From positions 3,968,001 to 4,032,000 of the forward strand of contig NZ_CP197417.1 of NCBI RefSeq assembly GCF_052161615.1: a stretch of 64,000 bases of DNA. The letters are read 5' to 3'. Under the pieces are notes generated by a model. That model saw only the letters and a program-made list of their open reading frames with translations. It was not told the DNA's origin and made no database searches. The DNA comes from Aeoliella sp052161615 (lineage in GTDB: Bacteria > Planctomycetota > Planctomycetia > Pirellulales > Lacipirellulaceae). The translations under genes were made by a program, and so were the position numbers. Positions within the stretch are counted from its first letter, which is position 1. The number at the start of each line of letters is the position of its first letter. Below, one piece after another: positions 52,900 to 60,082 of the stretch.

Positions 52900-53808
52900 C
52901 TACCACAACCACCATTCGCCTTGCGTGACAACGTAGATCCCCAGCAGCAGGTTCGTCACCGCGTGGGCGGCGACGCAGTCCCAGAAGTTCTTGGTGCGGA
53001 CCATCAACCAAGTGACCAAGCTAAACCACACCAGGGCGGCTAGATGTTCGGGGTGATAGACGACGGGGACCAGGATGCCGACGGCGACCGCGGTGCGATT
53101 CACCACGCCGAAGGGAATCTCGGTCCAGTTGTCGTGCATGACAAAACGCATGAGGAACGCTCGCAGGAAAGCTTCTTCGATCACCGGCACGAGGAGAGCG
53201 AGTCCGAAGAAGCGAATCGCCAGGAAGCCATAACCGGCGGCGGTGGGGCCGAGCACCGAGAGTGGATCGTACGAAGGGCGTTCGCCACTACCCAGCACAC
53301 CGGTAAGCCAATGATCGGGTCCCAGCGATTGCAGCCACGCGCTGGTGGGGTCGATCTTGGCGCAGAGGATCCACAGCACCACGCCGACCACGCCCACGCC
53401 AATCGCCAGCGGCGAGACGCGCAGGGGCCACTGGAGGTAGACGGGAAACGCCCACGCGAGTACGGCAAGGGTGCCGACGATCTTCACGGTGTAAATCGTC
53501 GGGTAAAGCCGTCGGGGGATCTCGATTCCCATCCGCTTGGTGGTCGTGGTCAGGTCCTCCGCCCCCGCATCGGGCAGGATGTCGTCGACCACTAGGCTCC
53601 CGTCGAGAGCTTCCTCGGGCTGGGCGATACCCGCGGGCGGGGTTGCCGCGGGGCCACGAAGCGGTTCGGGCTCGAAACTGCCCACGAGCATGTAAACGAC
53701 CAGCGGCAGAGCGAACGCCAGCAGAGCCCGCTGTTTGTCGCTCCGCTGGGCGTTATCGGAAGGGCCGGAACTGGGGGTATTGGCGTTTGGATTCGCATTG
53801 TCCGGCAT
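52900..53808 (-). CDS. CPBP-family intramembrane metalloprotease, exosortase-associated type
   Basis: A 302-residue membrane protease. Conserved CPBP motifs are E211-E212 with R216 (EEAFLRAFL), H252/H255 (YHPEHLAALVWF) and H282-N286 (AAHAVTNLL). A Pro-rich N-terminal tail precedes eight or so helices. The segment YPTIYTVKIVGTLAVLAW and overall layout resemble the CAAX-protease-like family found with PEP-CTERM/exosortase systems (TIGR03008). That fits the PEP-CTERM proteins at 10477 and 58685, but no exosortase gene is in the window. It is divergent from fusA. Confidence 0.85.
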   Translation of the reverse strand: MPDNANPNANTPSSGPSDNAQRSDKQRALLAFALPLVVYMLVGSFEPEPLRGPAATPPAGIAQPEEALDGSLVVDDILPDAGAEDLTTTTKRMGIEIPRRLYPTIYTVKIVGTLAVLAWAFPVYLQWPLRVSPLAIGVGVVGVVLWILCAKIDPTSAWLQSLGPDHWLTGVLGSGERPSYDPLSVLGPTAAGYGFLAIRFFGLALLVPVIEEAFLRAFLMRFVMHDNWTEIPFGVVNRTAVAVGILVPVVYHPEHLAALVWFSLVTWLMVRTKNFWDCVAAHAVTNLLLGIYVVTQGEWWLW

Positions 53809-54267
53809 TACGGGTCTCGATACGATTCTTTGGAAAGGATGATTTCGGTTTAAGCTGTTATCGGCTCAAGCTTTACGCCTGCCGCGAAGGTCGAGCGAGT
53901 TTCGCCCAAGTGTCCGTTTGGGCAGTCGGTGGCTGCGTGCGTAGTTCATGCGATTTTAACGGCATTGCTTGCGAGTTGGGCTAGCGAGAGCCGCGTTTTC
54001 GGATAAGATACAGGCTTCGATTGCCCACCCTGGGGTCCCCTATCGCTTTGCACCGACGTGCGAAGTGTGCCCGCCGATGGGATTCCTGGGCGTCCGACGC
54101 GAACCGTCGGGCATAAAAGCACCACCTACTGTTATTGTCGCTTTCCACCAGCGTGGCCTCGATGGCCAGGGGAAAGCAAGTCACCCCCCACGTTCCGGCC
54201 ACCAAACCATTTTCGCTTCGCGAACCCGGCGTCGGCAAGCACGATTGGTCAAAGGTTAGAGAGAAAA
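53809..54267. other. Long divergent intergenic region before fusA
   Basis: About 460 bases with no credible gene. A -10-like TAAGAT lies near 54004; if used, fusA has an untranslated leader of about 250 bases. No riboswitch class was recognised. Confidence 0.4.
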
Positions 54268-56370
54268 ATGGACCTTCGCAAAGTTCGTAACATTGGTATT
54301 TCCGCCCACATCGACTCGGGTAAGACGACCTTGAGCGAGCGGATTCTGTTCTACGCCGGTCGTATCCACAAGATCGAAGACGTTCGTGGTGGTGGCGACG
54401 GCGCGACCATGGACCACATGGAGCTCGAAAAAGAGCGTGGTATTACCATCACCAGCGCGGCAACCTCGCTGGAGTGGAACAAGTACAAGATCAACCTGAT
54501 CGACACCCCCGGCCACGTCGACTTCACCGTCGAGGTGGAGCGCAGCCTCCGCGTGCTCGACGGTGCTATTTTGGTGCTTTGCTCGGTGGGTGGCGTGCAG
54601 TCGCAGTCGATGACCGTCGACCGCCAGATGAAGCGTTACCACGTTCCCCGCCTGGCGTTCATTAACAAGATGGACCGCACCGGTGCCAATCCGGACTCGG
54701 TGGTGAAGCAGGTTCGCGAGAAGCTGGTACCGAACGCGGTACTGATGCAATTGCCGATTGGCAAGGAAGACAAGTTCGAGGGCGTGATCGACCTCGTGAC
54801 GATGAAGGCCTACTACTTCGATGGCTCGAACGGCGAGAACGTCCGTGCCGAGGAGATCCCAGCTGCCCTGAAAGAAGAAGCGGCTGAAGCACGCCAGGAG
54901 ATGCTCGAAGCACTGTCGATGTACAGCGACGAGCTGATGGAAGCGCTGCTGGGCGAGGAAGAAATCAGCGAGCAAACAATCCACGAAGTCACCCGCCACG
55001 CGGTGATCGAGCAAGAGTTCTGCCCCGTGTTCTTGGGCTCGGCCTTTAAGAACAAGGGCGTGCAGTTGCTGCTGGATGCGATTACTCGCTACCTGCCTTC
55101 GCCGACCGAAGTCACCAACACCGGCAACAATCCCAAGGAGCCGGGCGAGAAGATGAAGCTCGACCCGGATCCCAAGAAGCCGTTCGTTGGCATGGCGTTC
55201 AAGATCGTCGACGACGAGTACGGGCAGCTCACTTATACCCGTGTCTACCAAGGCACCGTGTCCAAGGGCGAGCAGTACTACAACCAGCGTACGGGCCGCA
55301 AGGAACGTTTCAGCCGCATTGTTCGGATGCACTCCAACAAGCGTGAGGAAATCGACTCGGCCAGCGCCGGCGATATCGTCGCGATCATGGGCATCGACTG
55401 TGCGTCGGGCGATACCTACTGCTCGGAGCCGAACTACTGCACGCTCGAAAACATCTACGTCGCCGAACCGGTGATCAAGATGTCGGTCACGCCGTTGTCA
55501 CGAGATAACAGCGACAAGCTGAGCAAGGCTCTGCAGCGATTCCGTAAGGAAGACCCCACGTTCCACGTCTTCACCGACGACGAGACGGGTGAAACCGTCA
55601 TCGCCGGTATGGGCGAGTTGCACCTCGAAATCTACGTCGAACGCATCAAGCGCGAGTACGGCGTCGAGGTCGAGGTGGGTGCTCCCAAGGTTTCGTACCG
55701 CGAGAGTGGCACTACGTCGTTCGACTTCGATCACAAGCGCAAGAAGCAGACCGGTGGTTCGGGTCAGTACGGTCACATCGTGGGCACCATGGCTCCGATG
55801 ACCGACGAAGACCGTGCCGCGATGGAAAAGGCCGACGAGCTGTTGTTCGTGGACAAGGTGACCGGTGGTCGCATTCCGAAGAACTTCATTCCAGCCATCG
55901 AAAAGGGTTTCCGCAACATGCTGGCCAAGGGCCCGGTTGCTGGTTACCCGGTGGTAGGCGTGAAGATCACGCTGCTGGACGGCACCTACCACGACGTCGA
56001 CTCGAGCGACATGGCGTTCATGCTGACCGCGCAGGAGTGCTTCCGCGAGCACTTCAATCGCATGAAGCCGGTATTGCTGGAGCCCATCATGCTGACCGAA
56101 ATCGAATGCCCCGAGCCGTTCCAAGGTTCGGTGGTCGGACAGGTTTCGAGCAAGCGTGGCATGATCGTGTCGACCGACACCAACGGCGGTATGACGAAGA
56201 TCATCGCCGAGTTGCCGCTCGCCGAGACGTTTGGTTACTCGACCGACCTCCGCAGCCTGACGCAGGGCCAAGGCACCTTCAGCATGGAACTGCACAAGTA
56301 CGCCCCGGTCCCGTCGAACATCCAGATGGAAATCGTCGAAGAGCGGAAGCGCGAACTGCAACCTGCCTAA
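54268..56370 (+). CDS. fusA: Elongation factor G, mitochondrial EFG1-like (spdEFG1) class
   Basis: A 700-residue translational GTPase. G1 is AHIDSGKTT (residues 13-21), followed by ERGITITSAAT (switch region), DTPGH (G3) and NKMD (G4). Domains II to V follow, with GMGELHLEIY and a C-terminal EF-G fold. The P-loop Ser in HIDSGKTT (most bacterial EF-G have HIDAGKTT), VLCSVGGVQSQSMTVDRQMKRYHVP, FLGSAFKNKGVQLLLDA and IDCASGDTY match mitochondrial EFG1 closely. This fits the spdEFG1 group of spirochaetes, planctomycetes and deltaproteobacteria. The expected role is ribosomal translocation. A long untranslated leader precedes it and a strong terminator follows. Confidence 0.95.
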   Translation: MDLRKVRNIGISAHIDSGKTTLSERILFYAGRIHKIEDVRGGGDGATMDHMELEKERGITITSAATSLEWNKYKINLIDTPGHVDFTVEVERSLRVLDGAILVLCSVGGVQSQSMTVDRQMKRYHVPRLAFINKMDRTGANPDSVVKQVREKLVPNAVLMQLPIGKEDKFEGVIDLVTMKAYYFDGSNGENVRAEEIPAALKEEAAEARQEMLEALSMYSDELMEALLGEEEISEQTIHEVTRHAVIEQEFCPVFLGSAFKNKGVQLLLDAITRYLPSPTEVTNTGNNPKEPGEKMKLDPDPKKPFVGMAFKIVDDEYGQLTYTRVYQGTVSKGEQYYNQRTGRKERFSRIVRMHSNKREEIDSASAGDIVAIMGIDCASGDTYCSEPNYCTLENIYVAEPVIKMSVTPLSRDNSDKLSKALQRFRKEDPTFHVFTDDETGETVIAGMGELHLEIYVERIKREYGVEVEVGAPKVSYRESGTTSFDFDHKRKKQTGGSGQYGHIVGTMAPMTDEDRAAMEKADELLFVDKVTGGRIPKNFIPAIEKGFRNMLAKGPVAGYPVVGVKITLLDGTYHDVDSSDMAFMLTAQECFREHFNRMKPVLLEPIMLTEIECPEPFQGSVVGQVSSKRGMIVSTDTNGGMTKIIAELPLAETFGYSTDLRSLTQGQGTFSMELHKYAPVPSNIQMEIVEERKRELQPA

Positions 56371-56396
56371 CGTTCGCAGCGATTGTAAAAAACAAA

Positions 56397-56434
56397 ACGA
56401 GCCCGGTGAGCAATCACCGGGCTCGTTTTTTTTT
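56397..56434 (+). terminator. Rho-independent terminator after fusA
   Basis: AACGAGCCCGGTGA pairs with TCACCGGGCTCGTT across a short loop, followed by a run of T (56426-56434). Confidence 0.95.
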
Positions 56435-56472
56435 GGAGCGTAGCGGACCTCCAGAGGAAGCTCCGCGCACTT

Positions 56473-56598
56473 GTCATTCTGAGGGGAGTAATGCGACCCG
56501 AAGAATCTCGCGGAGGAGTGAGCGACGCAAGCGGAGCGAAGTGGCCCTGGTTACTAATACGCGAGATCCTTCTGTCGCCGGGGCTCCATCAGGATGAC
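56473..56598. repeat. Dispersed palindromic repeat, copy 2
   Basis: A 126-base element bounded by GTCATTCTGA and TCAGGATGAC. It has inner CCGAAGAATCTCGCG and CGCGAGATCCTTCTGTCG. Ends and inner motifs match copy 1 at 45638-45740. It lies between the fusA terminator and the end of the ABC-F gene. Confidence 0.72.
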
Positions 56599-56617
56599 AT
56601 AGACTGCATCCGTCGGA

Positions 56618-58426
56618 TCACGCTTCAAGCGATTCCCACTTCGCGTACGCCGCGGCTAGCTCGTCGTTGAGCTGCTTCAGACGCTCGCCAGCGGCCGCAA
56701 TCTTGTCGGCAGGTTGCTTGAAGTATTCGGGGTCGCTCATCGCCGCGGTCATTTCGACGATTTCGGCGTCGAGCTTCTCAATGCGCGCGGGAAGTAGTTC
56801 CAGCTCGCGCTGGTCCTTGTACGACATCTTTTTCGCGGGCGGCTTGGCTGGCTCTTGTGGCTTAGCCGCCGAAGGTACTGTTGCTTTCGCGGGTTCTATC
56901 TTGGTTTCTCCCGCCCTCACGGACGTCTCGAACTTCCGCTGGCGCACCCAGTCGTCGTACCCGCCGACGTACTCACGCGCGCCGTCGGGCTCGAAGGCGA
57001 TAACGCTGGTCACCACGTTGTTGAGAAACGCCCGGTCGTGGCTCACCACCAAGAGCGTTCCCTCGAACTCGATGAGCCGCTCTTCGAGCATCTCGAGCGT
57101 CTCGGCGTCGAGGTCGTTGGTCGGTTCGTCCATCACCACGACGTTCGCGGGCTTGGAGAATAATTTGGCCAGTAGAATACGGTTTTGTTCGCCACCCGAG
57201 AGGAAGCGGACCTGCGTCCGCGCTCGCTCGGGAGTGAACAGGAACTCTTGCAAGTAGCCGAGTACGTGGCGGGCTCGGCCGTTGATTTCGACGGTGTCGG
57301 AGCCCTCGCCGACGTTTTCCTGCACGGTTTTATCGGCGTCGAGCGTGTTTCGGAGCTGATCGAAGTAGGCCACGTCGACGTTGGTTCCCAGCCGGACGCT
57401 GCCGGACTGCGGTGCGAGTTGGCCCAGCAGCAGCTTGAGCAGCGTCGTCTTGCCGGCACCGTTGGGGCCGACGATGCCGATCTTATCGCCCCGCATGATG
57501 TTGGTGGTGAAGTCGCGAACAATGGGACGCTCGTCGTAGGCGAACGAGACGCCCTCGACCTTGGCGACAAGGGCACCGCTCTTTTGCGTCGATTGGATTT
57601 CGAGGTTCGACTTGCCCAGTCGCTCGCGGCGTTGCGATCGCTCTTCGCGCATTGCCTTGAGCGCCCGGACGCGGCCCTCGTTGCGGGTGCGGCGGGCCTT
57701 GATGCCTTGGCGGATCCAGCGTTCCTCTTCGGCCAGCTTCTTGTCGAACAGGGCGTTTTGCTTCTCTTCGGCGGCGAGGGCTTGCTCCTTGCGAACCAGG
57801 AAAGTGTCGTAGTCGCACGACCAGTCGAAGATTCGCCCCCGGTCGATTTCCAAGATTCGCGTCGCCAGACGCCGCAAGAACGCCCGGTCGTGGGTCACGA
57901 ACAGCAATGTCGTCGGCCAGCCGAGCAGCAGCTCTTCAATCCAAGTGATCGCGTCGATGTCCAAATGGTTGGTCGGTTCGTCGAGCAGCAGCAGGTCGGG
58001 CTCCGTGATGAGCGTCTGTGCGAGCAGCACCCTGCGTTTCATGCCCGACGATTGGTTCTCCACCAATACGTCGCCATCGAGGCCCATCCGCCCGAGCAGG
58101 ATTTCGACCCGCGGTGGGATTTCCCAGTCGTCCAGTTCTGGCGAATGCTGCGTGAGGCTTGCCGCGACTACGTCGCTGATGGTGCCCTGCAAATGGTGCG
58201 GTACGTCCTGCTGCAGCAGGGCGACTCGCGCTCCCGACGCAAACACCACGTCCCCGTGGTCGGGTCGGACCTGGCCAGCCAGCAGCCGCATCAGGGTTGT
58301 CTTCCCCGCCCCGTTGCGACCCAGAAGGCCAATCCGCTGGCCCGCTTCGATTTGGCACGAAACATCGTCCAGCAGCACGGGGCCACGGAAACCAATCGAA
58401 ACACCACGAAGTTCAGCAAGTGCCAT
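56618..58426 (-). CDS. uup: ABC-F family ATPase, Uup-like
   Basis: A 602-residue soluble protein with two ABC domains. NBD1: Walker A GRNGAGKTT, signature-position QSSGMKRRVLLA, Walker B LLLLDEPTNHLD. NBD2: GPNGAGKTT, LSGGEQNRILLA, VVMDEPTNDLD. A linker of charged helices joins them, and a C-terminal coiled coil (KMSYKDQRELELLPARIEKL) is typical of Uup. Such proteins act on ribosomes or DNA structures and have no membrane part. The NBD1 signature departs from LSGG. The ATG at 58426 begins the family core; an upstream start adds ten residues. Confidence 0.9.
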   Translation of the reverse strand: MALAELRGVSIGFRGPVLLDDVSCQIEAGQRIGLLGRNGAGKTTLMRLLAGQVRPDHGDVVFASGARVALLQQDVPHHLQGTISDVVAASLTQHSPELDDWEIPPRVEILLGRMGLDGDVLVENQSSGMKRRVLLAQTLITEPDLLLLDEPTNHLDIDAITWIEELLLGWPTTLLFVTHDRAFLRRLATRILEIDRGRIFDWSCDYDTFLVRKEQALAAEEKQNALFDKKLAEEERWIRQGIKARRTRNEGRVRALKAMREERSQRRERLGKSNLEIQSTQKSGALVAKVEGVSFAYDERPIVRDFTTNIMRGDKIGIVGPNGAGKTTLLKLLLGQLAPQSGSVRLGTNVDVAYFDQLRNTLDADKTVQENVGEGSDTVEINGRARHVLGYLQEFLFTPERARTQVRFLSGGEQNRILLAKLFSKPANVVVMDEPTNDLDAETLEMLEERLIEFEGTLLVVSHDRAFLNNVVTSVIAFEPDGAREYVGGYDDWVRQRKFETSVRAGETKIEPAKATVPSAAKPQEPAKPPAKKMSYKDQRELELLPARIEKLDAEIVEMTAAMSDPEYFKQPADKIAAAGERLKQLNDELAAAYAKWESLEA

Positions 58427-58684
58427 AAACGCAATCGTCGCAAATGATGCCAGCAAGGCGGGTAGAAGATGTCATGTAAAGTCTTACCAGCATGGGCGAT
58501 ACGAACAAGGCCCGGGTGCGGCTCGACGATCACTGGCGGAGTATTCGGCCCATTCCTCTCGAATCCCACATCCGCGGGACGCCCAGGCTCGTACATCTCG
58601 CGGTGCGACTCGTAAACCAAAGGTGGTCATCCTTACGCCGCCCCTTGCCTCCCTCCCGCCGCTGAAAGTCCAAGAAAGAGCCTC

Positions 58685-59476
58685 ATGATTCGCACAGCTT
58701 CTGTTTGTCTTGCCCTATCGCTTGCCTGCCTATTCACTCCCCCTGCGTCTGCCGCCACGCTAACCACGGTCGCCCCCGCCGGTTTCGAATCGGCGAATGG
58801 CGGTTTCCTCGCCGATAGTCCGTTTGGGTCCAGCACCGCCAATAGTGGCGGCCGGCGACTTCAGCAGATCTTCGAAGCCAGTTTGTTCGCTAGCTTCGGA
58901 GGTCCGCGGCTGATCACAGAAATACAGTTCCGCGCTGCGAGCCCCGAGAACCAGTTCCGGCCGAACTCCATCTCTACCACCGACTCCACCATTTCGCTTT
59001 CGACCACCAGCGTAACGTCGGATCCCGGAGCCACTTCCGCGGGTGCCTTCTCGGCGAGCTTCGCCGACAACATCGGCAGTGATGTCCAGGTGGTCCATAG
59101 CGGTGCTCTCACGCTCGATCGTGGTGGTTCAAACGCTACGGGCGCTCAACCCTTCGTGTATGGATTCGCCCTCGAGACGCCGTTCGTCTACGATCCATCG
59201 ATGGGCAACCTGCTGCTGGATGTTGTCGTGCCGGCGGGGGCCACGTTGAGCTTCGGTGCAGGTTTTGGAGCCGTGGAGAGCTTTGACGCCAGCGTCGCGA
59301 GTGGCGATGGCGTGGCCTCGGTGCGTGGCACCGGCGGAACCGCCGTAGGTGCCGCCGGCCAGACCGGACTCATCACCCAGTTCGTCACCGAAAGCGTGGC
59401 GATTCCGGAGCCCGGCAGCGTGCTGCTGTGCCTGTCCGCCGTCGCCCTGCTTGGTGTTGCCCGCTTGCGTCGCTAG
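58685..59476 (+). CDS. PEP-CTERM sorting-domain exported protein
   Basis: A 263-residue exported protein. A signal peptide (about 1-23, ending ASA) precedes a Ser/Gly/Thr-rich beta-type body with no recognised catalytic motif. The C-terminus is a standard PEP-CTERM signal: IPEPGSVLLCLSAVALLG then ARLRR. It should be processed by an exosortase and delivered to the surface or matrix. The body resembles uncharacterised planctomycete PEP-CTERM proteins. A terminator follows. Confidence 0.85.
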   Translation: MIRTASVCLALSLACLFTPPASAATLTTVAPAGFESANGGFLADSPFGSSTANSGGRRLQQIFEASLFASFGGPRLITEIQFRAASPENQFRPNSISTTDSTISLSTTSVTSDPGATSAGAFSASFADNIGSDVQVVHSGALTLDRGGSNATGAQPFVYGFALETPFVYDPSMGNLLLDVVVPAGATLSFGAGFGAVESFDASVASGDGVASVRGTGGTAVGAAGQTGLITQFVTESVAIPEPGSVLLCLSAVALLGVARLRR

Positions 59477-59510
59477 GCCCTACGCCACGCAGCAATAAAC
59501 TAGCCTTCTC

Positions 59511-59546
59511 AACCGCTGTCGGACATCCGTTCGGCAGCGGTTTTTT
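59511..59546 (+). terminator. Rho-independent terminator after the PEP-CTERM gene
   Basis: AACCGCTGTCGG pairs (with G-U) with TCGGCAGCGGTT, followed by TTTTTT (59541-59546). Confidence 0.88.
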
Positions 59547-59632
59547 CGCGCGCTGGTAGCCGATTCCCGACGTACCAGGGCCTTCGGTACGTCTGTCGAT
59601 GCCTTAGCGTTTCGTGGTACAATTGGGGTGCC

Positions 59633-59911
59633 ATGAAGATACCCGAAAACACCCAGATGGACGCCGATTTCTGGCGCGACGTAGAGCGAGCGCGGCGGAT
59701 GACTTCGCAGGAGCGGGTTCGTATCGGCCACGAGCTCTTCGAACGGTCGATTTATTTGATGACTCAAGGATTGAGGATGCAGAATCCCAACCTGACAGAG
59801 ACGGAACTCTCGGCCATGCGACGGGAGCGGTTACAGCGCATTCACCAGTGGGAGTCTCGAAGTGCTCAAGTCGGAACTGATCGTCAAACGGGTGCTAGCG
59901 TCGCTCAATAA
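59633..59911 (+). CDS. Small helical protein, partner-type gene of a nucleotidyltransferase module
   Basis: A 92-residue, mainly helical charged protein (FWRDVERARRMTSQERVRIG, then RRERLQRIHQWES). This kind of small protein often precedes a nucleotidyltransferase-like gene in planctomycetes and cyanobacteria. Here the gene's end overlaps a truncated nucleotidyltransferase remnant (59862-59996), so the pair is probably a decayed two-gene module. The last about 18 residues may be out of the conserved part. Function unknown; whether it is still expressed cannot be told. Confidence 0.6.
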   Translation: MKIPENTQMDADFWRDVERARRMTSQERVRIGHELFERSIYLMTQGLRMQNPNLTETELSAMRRERLQRIHQWESRSAQVGTDRQTGASVAQ

Positions 59912-59996
59912 GCATGGCCATTCCTTCATGCTAGTTGGCTCTTACGCCACTAACCTCTACTGCGTGCCGCGCGGAACTCAGTGCGATTCTTACTGA
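59862..59996 (+). pseudogene. Truncated nucleotidyltransferase-like gene remnant
   Basis: From a GTG at 59862 a 44-codon frame reads LKSELIVKRVLASLNKHG then SFMLVGSYATNLYCVPRGTQ, and stops at 59994-59996. The segment matches the N-terminus of small planctomycete nucleotidyltransferases, where (F/Y)M(L/I)VGS(F/Y)(A/S)(S/T)N.Y..PR.T is followed by a DxDxV active site. That active site and the rest of the protein are missing, and the sequence after the stop does not resume it. It overlaps the preceding small gene by 50 bases in another frame, as the intact pair would. Confidence 0.65.
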
Positions 59997-60082
59997 GCAC
60001 ATAGTGGACGTCGGAATCACCACGGCCCTGACGGACCCCGCTCGCCGGGTTCTATTCACTTAGTCATTTAATCACTTACCTT

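Noticed and set aside
54256..55332. A 358-codon minus-strand frame opposite fusA
   Set aside because: Antisense shadow of a highly conserved GTPase gene.
57185..58447. A 420-codon plus-strand frame opposite the ABC-F gene
   Set aside because: The minus strand encodes canonical Walker and signature motifs; the plus frame has none.
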